Of a DNA stretch of 64,000 nt, positions 59,250 through 64,000 are shown in pieces. The position numbers and the translations under genes are program-made. The stretch is taken from the NCBI RefSeq assembly GCF_014202475.1, contig NZ_JACHGV010000007.1:372001-436000 (forward strand), in the 5' to 3' direction. A model generated the notes under the pieces. That model saw nothing but the letters and a program-made list of their open reading frames with translations, searched no databases and was not told where the DNA came from. Origin of the DNA: Streptomyces paradoxus. GTDB lineage: Bacteria > Actinomycetota > Actinomycetes > Streptomycetales > Streptomycetaceae. Positions within the stretch are counted from its first letter, which is position 1; every line of letters starts with the position of its first letter.

Positions 59250-60836
59250 CTACCAGGCGGTCTTGCGGTGCAGCTCCCACAGCATCATGATCGTCGACGG
59301 GTCCAGGGCCCGCTCGGCGCCCGAGACGTCCCGGCTGGCCGCCACGTACTGCCGGCCCTGCCACAGCGGCAGCAGCCGCGCGTCGTCCACGAGGATCCGC
59401 TGGGCCTCCTCGAACTCCTTCTCCACACTCGCGCGGTCGCTCTCGCGGCGCGAGCGGGGCAACAGATCGCCGGTGATCTCGGGGGCCGGGTAGGGCGTGC
59501 CGAGGGCGTTCTGGTCGCCGACGAACGGCGCGATGAAGTTCTCGGCGTCCGGGAAGTCGGGGAACCAGCCGCGCCCGAACACCGGGTACTCGCCCTTCTG
59601 GTAGCCCTCGACATAGGTCTTCCAGGGGCGGCTCTTCAGGCTGATCGAGAACAGGCCGGAGTCCTCCAGCTGGCGCTTCAGCTCCTTGAACTCCCCGGCG
59701 GTCTCGGAGCCGTAGCGGTCGCTCGTGTACCAGAAGGTGAGCGGGACGCGCTGGTTGATGCCGGCCTCGGTGAGGATCTTGCGGGCCTTGGCGACGTCGG
59801 GGTCGCCGTAGTCGTCGAAGAAGCCCGTGGTGTGGCCCGTGAGGCCCTTGGGGACCATGGAGTACAGCGGGTCGACGGTGTCCTTGTAGACCTTGTGGGC
59901 GATCGCCGCCCGGTCGACGACCTGCGCGATGGCCTGCCGCACGGCCTTCTTGTTCGCCCAGGAGTCCTTCGGGTTGAACACCAGGTAGTTGATGTCGGTG
60001 CCCGTGCCCTCGACGAGCTGGATCTCCTCGTCCTTGGAGGACTTGCTCTGGAGCTCGACGACGTCTCCGGCGGCCAGGCCGCGGTAGGTCACGTCGATCT
60101 CCTTGTCCCGCAGCGCCTTCACCATGGCGCCGGAGTCCTGGAAGTAGCGGACGGTCACCGCGTCGTTCCGGCGCTCCGCGTAGCCCTTGTAGGAGTCGTT
60201 GCGGACGAGGACGGCTTCCTTGCCGTCGGAGTAGGAGTCGAGGGTGTACGGCCCGGACCCGACCACGTCACTGCCCTTGCGCAGGCTGTTCCGCGGATAG
60301 GCCTCCGGGGACACGATCGACATGGCGGGGGTGGCCAGCACGAACGGGAAGGTGGCGTCCGGCTTGTTGAGGTGGAAGATCACCTCACGGTCGTTGGGGG
60401 CCTGGACCCGCTCCAGGCTGCCCAGCAGACCGGCGGGGCCGCCGTTGACGTTGATCTTGCGGATCCGGTCGAACGAGTACTTCACGGCCTGCGCGTCGAG
60501 CGCGTCGCCGTTGGAGAACTTCAGGCCCTCGCGCAGCTCGCAGCGGTAGACCTGGTTCGAGGAGTCGCTGAAGCCGCACTGCTCGGCGGCGTCCGGCTGG
60601 GGGTCGCTCGCGCCCGTCGGATAGCTCAGCAGCGTCTGGTAGATGTTGCGGAACAGCTCCCAGGAGCTGTCCCACGACGCGGCAGGGTCGAGCGTGCTGG
60701 GGGCACTGGTGGTGCCCAGGACAATCGGTCCTTCGTCCTCCGGGGTGTCGGACGACAGCACGCCGCACCCGGCGAGCAGGGACGATATGGACGCGATGGC
60801 CGCCACCTGCCACAGGCACCGGTTCCGCTTGAACAC
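59250..60836 (-). CDS. Peptide/nickel-type ABC transporter substrate-binding lipoprotein
   Basis: This 528-residue lipoprotein has a signal sequence (RCLWQVAAIASISSLLAGCG) with lipobox LLAGC, and the SBP_bac_5 fold: VLGTTSAPSTLDPAASWDSS, REGLKFSNGDALDAQAVKYS, FDRIRKIN. It binds oligopeptides or similar ligands outside the membrane. GTG at 60836 has AGGAG 8 nt upstream; GTG at 60842 is an alternative. No permease or ATPase genes lie beside it, so it is an orphan binding protein or works with a distant transporter. Two TATGG-type -10 boxes lie just upstream. Confidence 0.92.
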   Translation of the reverse strand: MFKRNRCLWQVAAIASISSLLAGCGVLSSDTPEDEGPIVLGTTSAPSTLDPAASWDSSWELFRNIYQTLLSYPTGASDPQPDAAEQCGFSDSSNQVYRCELREGLKFSNGDALDAQAVKYSFDRIRKINVNGGPAGLLGSLERVQAPNDREVIFHLNKPDATFPFVLATPAMSIVSPEAYPRNSLRKGSDVVGSGPYTLDSYSDGKEAVLVRNDSYKGYAERRNDAVTVRYFQDSGAMVKALRDKEIDVTYRGLAAGDVVELQSKSSKDEEIQLVEGTGTDINYLVFNPKDSWANKKAVRQAIAQVVDRAAIAHKVYKDTVDPLYSMVPKGLTGHTTGFFDDYGDPDVAKARKILTEAGINQRVPLTFWYTSDRYGSETAGEFKELKRQLEDSGLFSISLKSRPWKTYVEGYQKGEYPVFGRGWFPDFPDAENFIAPFVGDQNALGTPYPAPEITGDLLPRSRRESDRASVEKEFEEAQRILVDDARLLPLWQGRQYVAASRDVSGAERALDPSTIMMLWELHRKTAW

Positions 60837-60974
60837 GCGCACGCTCCTCGATCTGCCATACCAAGGGTCGGCAGACCATACCGCAGTGCCGCGCCCCTTG
60901 ACCCTCCCCGTCCATGACCGCTTGATCGATAAACCTTTGACGACGTTGTCATCGTCTTTTGCCGTTCCTTTACG

Positions 60975-61014
60975 CCGGCACGGGCGCCGTCGGTGCCGAC
61001 GGCGCCCGTGCCGG
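60975..61014 (-). terminator. 19-bp stem hairpin after fabG pair
   Basis: CCGGCACGGGCGCCGTCGG and its exact inverse flank TG, 20 bp beyond the stop of the SDR gene on the minus strand. It is the longest perfect hairpin in the window and a clear factor-independent terminator or attenuating structure. Confidence 0.8.
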
Positions 61015-61033
61015 TCCTCATCCGCGGTCCGCG

Positions 61034-61792
61034 TCAGCCGGTCCCGGCGTTGAGGAAGATGCCGCCGTCCACGACGAGCGTCTGTCCGGTGACCCAGTCG
61101 GACTGCTCGGAGGTGAGGAACGCGGCCGCGCCCCCGATGTCGGAGGGCACACCGAGCCGGCCCAGCGGGTACGCCGCGGCGGCCTCCTCCTCCCGGCCCT
61201 CGTACAGGGCCTCGGCGAACTTGGTCTTCACCACGGCCGGGGCGATCGCGTTGACCCGGACCTTGGGTGCGAACTCGTGCGCGAGCTGCACGGTCAGGTT
61301 GATCATCGCGGCCTTGCTGACGCCGTACGCGCCGATGAAGGGCGAGGGCGACAGGCCCGCGACGGAGGCGATGTTGACGATCGCGCCGCCGTTGTCCTTC
61401 TGCCAGGCGTGCCAGGTCCGCTGGGCGAAGCCGAGCGCCGAGACGACGTTGGTCTCGAAGACCTTGCGCGCGACGTTCAGGTCGAGGTCGGCGATCGGCC
61501 CGAACACCGGGTTGGTACCAGCGTTGTTGACCAGGTAGTCGACACGGCCGAAGGCCTCCATCGTGCGCTCGACGGCGACGGCCTGGTGGGCCTCGTCGTG
61601 CGCCTTGCCCGCCACGTAGACCGCACGGTCGGCGCCGAGCTGCTCGACGGCCTCCTTGAGGGCGTCCTCGTTGCGGCCGGTGATGCACACGCGGTCACCG
61701 CGCGCGACCAGGGCCTCGGCGACGCCGTAGCCGATGCCGCGGCTGGCGCCCGTGACGAGGGCGACCTTGCCGGAGAGTTCCACGGAAGTCAT
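61034..61792 (-). CDS. fabG: SDR-family 3-oxoacyl-ACP reductase-like protein
   Basis: This 252-residue short-chain dehydrogenase has GASRGIGYGVA, NNAGTNP, the catalytic Ser/Tyr/Lys (NIASVAGLS then YGVSK), and the C-terminal TGQTLVVDGG. FabG-type enzymes reduce 3-ketoacyl-ACP or CoA. It is separated by 12 bp from a second fabG gene and both are probably one operon. Position and pairing resemble the fabG3 region known in S. coelicolor (from memory). Confidence 0.92.
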   Translation of the reverse strand: MTSVELSGKVALVTGASRGIGYGVAEALVARGDRVCITGRNEDALKEAVEQLGADRAVYVAGKAHDEAHQAVAVERTMEAFGRVDYLVNNAGTNPVFGPIADLDLNVARKVFETNVVSALGFAQRTWHAWQKDNGGAIVNIASVAGLSPSPFIGAYGVSKAAMINLTVQLAHEFAPKVRVNAIAPAVVKTKFAEALYEGREEEAAAAYPLGRLGVPSDIGGAAAFLTSEQSDWVTGQTLVVDGGIFLNAGTG

Positions 61793-61804
61793 GTTCTTGG
61801 TCCC

Positions 61805-62566
61805 TTAGTCGAGCGGTCCGCCGGCGACGTACAGCACCTGGCCGGAGACGAACCCGGCCGCCTCGCCGGTGAAGAAGGCGATGGCGTTGGCGATGTCCTC
61901 CGGCTCGCCGACCCGGGCCACGGGGATCTGGGTGGCGGCGGCGGCCTTGAAGTCCTCGAAGCCCATGCCGACGCGGTCGGCGGTGGCCTTGGTCATCTCG
62001 GTGGCGATGAAGCCGGGGGCGACGGAGTTGGCGGTGACGCCGAACTTGCCGAGCTCCTTGGCGAGGGTCTTGGTGAAGCCCTGCAGGCCCGCCTTGGCGG
62101 CCGAGTAGTTCACCTGGCCGCGGTTGCCGAGCGCGGACGACGACGACAGGTTGACGATCCGGCCGAAGCCCGCGTCCACCATGTGCTTCTGGCAGGCCTT
62201 GGACATCAGGAAGGCGCCGCGCAGGTGCACGTTCATGACGGTGTCCCAGTCGGACACGCTCATCTTGAACAGCAGGTTGTCGCGCAGCACGCCCGCGTTG
62301 TTGACCAGGATCGTCGGCGCGCCGAGCTCCTGGGCGATTCGTGCGACGGCCGCCTCGACCTGCGTCTCGTCCGAGACGTCGCACCCGACCGCGAGGGCCG
62401 TGCCGCCCGCGGCGGTGATCTTCTCGACGGTGTCCTTGCAGGCCGCTTCGTCGAGGTCGAGCACGGCGACCGCGCGGCCCTCGGCGGCCAGTCGTACGGC
62501 GGTGGCGGCACCGATGCCGCGCGCGGCACCGGTCACGACGGCAACCCGCTGCTCAGTGGTGGACAT
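61805..62566 (-). CDS. fabG: 3-oxoacyl-ACP reductase FabG-like
   Basis: This 253-residue SDR has GAARGIGAATAVRLAAEG, CDVSDETQVEAAV, NNAGVLRDN, the Ser-Tyr-Lys set (NLSSSSALGNRGQVNYSAAK) and PGFIATEMTKATADRVGM, very close to canonical FabG. It reduces 3-ketoacyl-ACP or CoA with NADPH. ATG at 62566 follows GAGGAG. It is the first gene of the fabG pair and has a clear promoter plus a TetR-like operator upstream. Confidence 0.94.
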   Translation of the reverse strand: MSTTEQRVAVVTGAARGIGAATAVRLAAEGRAVAVLDLDEAACKDTVEKITAAGGTALAVGCDVSDETQVEAAVARIAQELGAPTILVNNAGVLRDNLLFKMSVSDWDTVMNVHLRGAFLMSKACQKHMVDAGFGRIVNLSSSSALGNRGQVNYSAAKAGLQGFTKTLAKELGKFGVTANSVAPGFIATEMTKATADRVGMGFEDFKAAAATQIPVARVGEPEDIANAIAFFTGEAAGFVSGQVLYVAGGPLD

Positions 62567-62583
62567 GACTGCTACTCCTCAGG

Positions 62584-62597
62584 TGAGCGACCGCTTA
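62584..62597. promoter_or_regulatory. TetR-type operator downstream of the fabG promoter
   Basis: TGAGCGACCGCTTA has the arms AGCG and CGCT around two bases. It lies about 12-25 bp after the expected start of transcription for fabG, a position that blocks elongation. No TetR gene is adjacent. Confidence 0.55.
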
Positions 62598-62615
62598 GTA
62601 CCTTCAGTGGGTGTG

Positions 62616-62644
62616 ACGCTAGAAGCCCTGGCACGCGGTGTCAA
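62616..62644 (-). promoter_or_regulatory. Strong vegetative promoter of the fabG operon
   Basis: On the minus strand a perfect -35 TTGACA (62639-62644) is 17 bp from the -10 TAGCGT (62616-62621). This is the HrdB-type consensus. Confidence 0.85.
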
Positions 62645-62796
62645 CGGCCGGGGGCGGCATGTGATCCATCACCCGGGCCCACCCTGCCCGGCGGCACCTT
62701 CCGGGACACCCGATCGGCCTACGGACACGCGCCGCCGCACCGCCGGGCGCCTAGCGTCGGAGCCCGAGCCACCCGTGGCCGGAAGGGAGACGCTCC

Positions 62797-63297
62797 ATGC
62801 GCCGTCGCACCGGTGCCATAGGCACGCTGTTCGCGATCGCCGCGATCGTGCCGCTGGCCGACCCCGCTCATGCCCGGCAGGACCTGGACTGCAGTGATTT
62901 CGCCTTCCAGGAGGACGCGCAGGCCGCCTTCGAGGCGGATCGGCGCGACCCGCACCGACTCGACGAGGACGAGGGCCCGGACGACGGCATCGCGTGCGAG
63001 TCGCTGCCCCGCGTCGGCTCGGGTGTCATCTCCCCCGTGCGGCCGTCCGCCTCCGCGAGCCCCTCTCCATCGGCGAGCCCGACCGTGAGCCCGTCCGTCA
63101 GCCCGTCCGGGTCCGCGAGCCCGTCCGGCTCCGGCACCACGGCGCCCGCGACCGCCGCCCCTTCCCGCGGCGTGCGGGGCGGGGCCGGGGGCGCGGTGTC
63201 GTCCGGGCCGAGCGACTGGGAGACGGCGATCGGCCTGGCCTTCGCGGCGGGTGCCGTCCTCGCGGGCGGCTTCCTGGTGAGGCGCCGCCGGCACTGA
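62797..63297 (+). CDS. Excalibur-domain secreted/membrane-anchored protein
   Basis: This 166-residue protein has a signal peptide (residues 1-26, cut after ADPAHA), an Excalibur calcium-binding domain (DLDCSDFAFQEDAQAAFEAD to EGPDDGIACESLP) with the DxDxD-like loop, a long Ser/Pro linker of repeated SASPSPSAS-type units, and a C-terminal membrane segment (GLAFAAGAVLAGGFLV) followed by RRRRH. It is likely anchored in the membrane with the calcium domain in the wall. ATG follows GGGAG by 8 nt. Function unknown. Confidence 0.88.
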   Translation: MRRRTGAIGTLFAIAAIVPLADPAHARQDLDCSDFAFQEDAQAAFEADRRDPHRLDEDEGPDDGIACESLPRVGSGVISPVRPSASASPSPSASPTVSPSVSPSGSASPSGSGTTAPATAAPSRGVRGGAGGAVSSGPSDWETAIGLAFAAGAVLAGGFLVRRRRH

Positions 63298-63316
63298 CGG
63301 TCCGGCGCGGCCTCCC

Positions 63317-63730
63317 TCACCGCACCAGCAGGTCCAGCAACCGTTCGGTCTCCGCTGCCGGGTCCGTGGTCAGGCCGGTGTGCACGGGGCCGGGCTGGAC
63401 GATCGTGGAGCGGGGGGCCACGAGCCAGCGGAAGCGGCGGCCCGGGTCGTCGGACGCCGCCTGGCCGGCCGCGGAGCCGCCCGCGCAGAGGCTTTCGACG
63501 GCGCGCAGGGCGGCCCGGACCCCGGCCACGTCGGCCCGGGGGTCGAGGGCCAGCAGGCGGGTCTCGTCGAGGTGGGTGCGGGCGCCGACGTAGGCCTCGG
63601 CCCGGCAGTAGACGAGGACCCCGGCGTTGACGCACTCGCCGCGTTCCACGCGCGGGACGACGCGCAGGACGGCGTACTCGTAGACGTGGCGGTCCCGCGG
63701 GCCGCCCTTGATGATGTGCCGGTCGTTCAC
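63317..63730 (-). CDS. DUF3037-family protein
   Basis: This 137-residue protein matches DUF3037 (YEYAVLRVVPRVERGECVNA, GVLVYCRAEAYVGARTHLDE, RFRWLVAPRSTIVQPGPVHT). The family is nearly always next to a HipA-like kinase gene, as here. GTG at 63730 overlaps the stop codon of the HipA-like gene by 4 nt, so the two are co-translated. The job of DUF3037 is unknown; a kinase partner or target is plausible. Confidence 0.9.
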   Translation of the reverse strand: MNDRHIIKGGPRDRHVYEYAVLRVVPRVERGECVNAGVLVYCRAEAYVGARTHLDETRLLALDPRADVAGVRAALRAVESLCAGGSAAGQAASDDPGRRFRWLVAPRSTIVQPGPVHTGLTTDPAAETERLLDLLVR

Positions 63731-64000
63731 TTCAGCCCCTGGATGCGGTCGTGGATGACGGCGGCCCGGGCGAGCAGCGGGCGCGCGTAGGCCTGCCTCA
63801 GGTCGTCCGGCGCGGCGAAGCCGGGTTCGTCCGTGAGCCAGGCGTCCGGGATCTGTGCGGTGACGTCGGCGAGGAGTTCCCCGGTGACCAGAGGCGCCAA
63901 CTCGGCGGCGGCGGAGGCGACATCGGGCGAGAAGGACGCCAGCGCGTGGTCGGAGGCGTCGTACGGGCGGGCGGCGGAGGCGTCCACGCCGGGCCAGTTG
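63727..64000 (-). CDS. HipA-like kinase family protein (N-terminus cut by window edge)
   Basis: Only the last 90 residues are in the window (VDASAARPYDASDHALASFS, then PDVASAAAELAPLVTGELLA, ending RAAVIHDRIQGLK). The composition and the coupled DUF3037 gene point to the small actinobacterial HipA-like kinase family. The catalytic part lies outside the window to the right, so function is assigned mostly by context. Confidence 0.7.
   Translation of the reverse strand, partial: NWPGVDASAARPYDASDHALASFSPDVASAAAELAPLVTGELLADVTAQIPDAWLTDEPGFAAPDDLRQAYARPLLARAAVIHDRIQGLK

Overview
The window is about 73% G+C, its genes often start with GTG or TTG, and open antisense frames lie behind most genes. 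The gene families (ECF41 sigma factor, third EF-Tu, BtuFCD under a B12 riboswitch, mycothiol-era DinB, MocR, HxlR and TetR regulators) point to a Streptomyces chromosome. From memory, the order sigJ, phoD-like, sbcDC, tuf3, uppP, lnt, ung and paired fabG genes resembles the SCO1270s to SCO1340s interval of S. coelicolor; I could not check this.

Layout. 1-2.7 kb: an ABC ATPase (cut by the window edge) diverges from a LuxR-type two-component pair. 2.8-4.9 kb: ROK and GntR/HutC sugar-type regulators converge; the GntR gene has a DasR-like operator inside its promoter. 5-10.7 kb: sigJ with a divergent oxidoreductase, a hydrolase, a MocR regulator and a Tat-exported PhoD phosphatase behind a PHO box. 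10.8-18.1 kb: an ACT-GNAT fusion, a PLP lyase with a divergent Lrp regulator, a DUF885 peptidase, an SDR, an orphan Imm21 gene, and a rhodanese with a divergent Lrp regulator. 18.1-23.5 kb: sbcDC repair nuclease, YigZ and a small monooxygenase-fold protein. 23.6-28.6 kb: SixA, a degenerate CysS/MshC-like protein and a corrinoid ABC transporter under a cobalamin riboswitch.

28.7-36.6 kb: an APC permease with a PobA-like hydroxylase, an ArsR/CDF metal-efflux pair, YbaK, an XRE-cupin regulator diverging from an EamA exporter, and two left-handed beta-helix proteins. 36.7-42 kb: DedA, phosphoketolase, and an unusual protein that joins sigma-like helices, a zinc-finger-like motif, a membrane anchor and a ricin lectin. 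42-45.7 kb is the least orderly stretch: a small ORF with a strong ribosome binding site, a deleted and frameshifted galU pseudogene, and a remnant of a small secreted protein, mixed with intact genes. 45.7-64 kb: tuf3, thiolase/HxlR, uppP, lnt, a TetR-controlled FAD monooxygenase, ung, an oligopeptide-binding lipoprotein, two SDR/FabG genes, an Excalibur-domain protein and the DUF3037/HipA pair cut by the right edge.

No rRNA, tRNA, CRISPR array, prophage or insertion sequence was seen. Regulation is unusually legible: dyads sit next to most local regulators, many regulator genes look leaderless (a -10-like hexamer 6-8 nt before ATG), and four copies of a dispersed GC-rich element lie at gene 3' ends or between genes.
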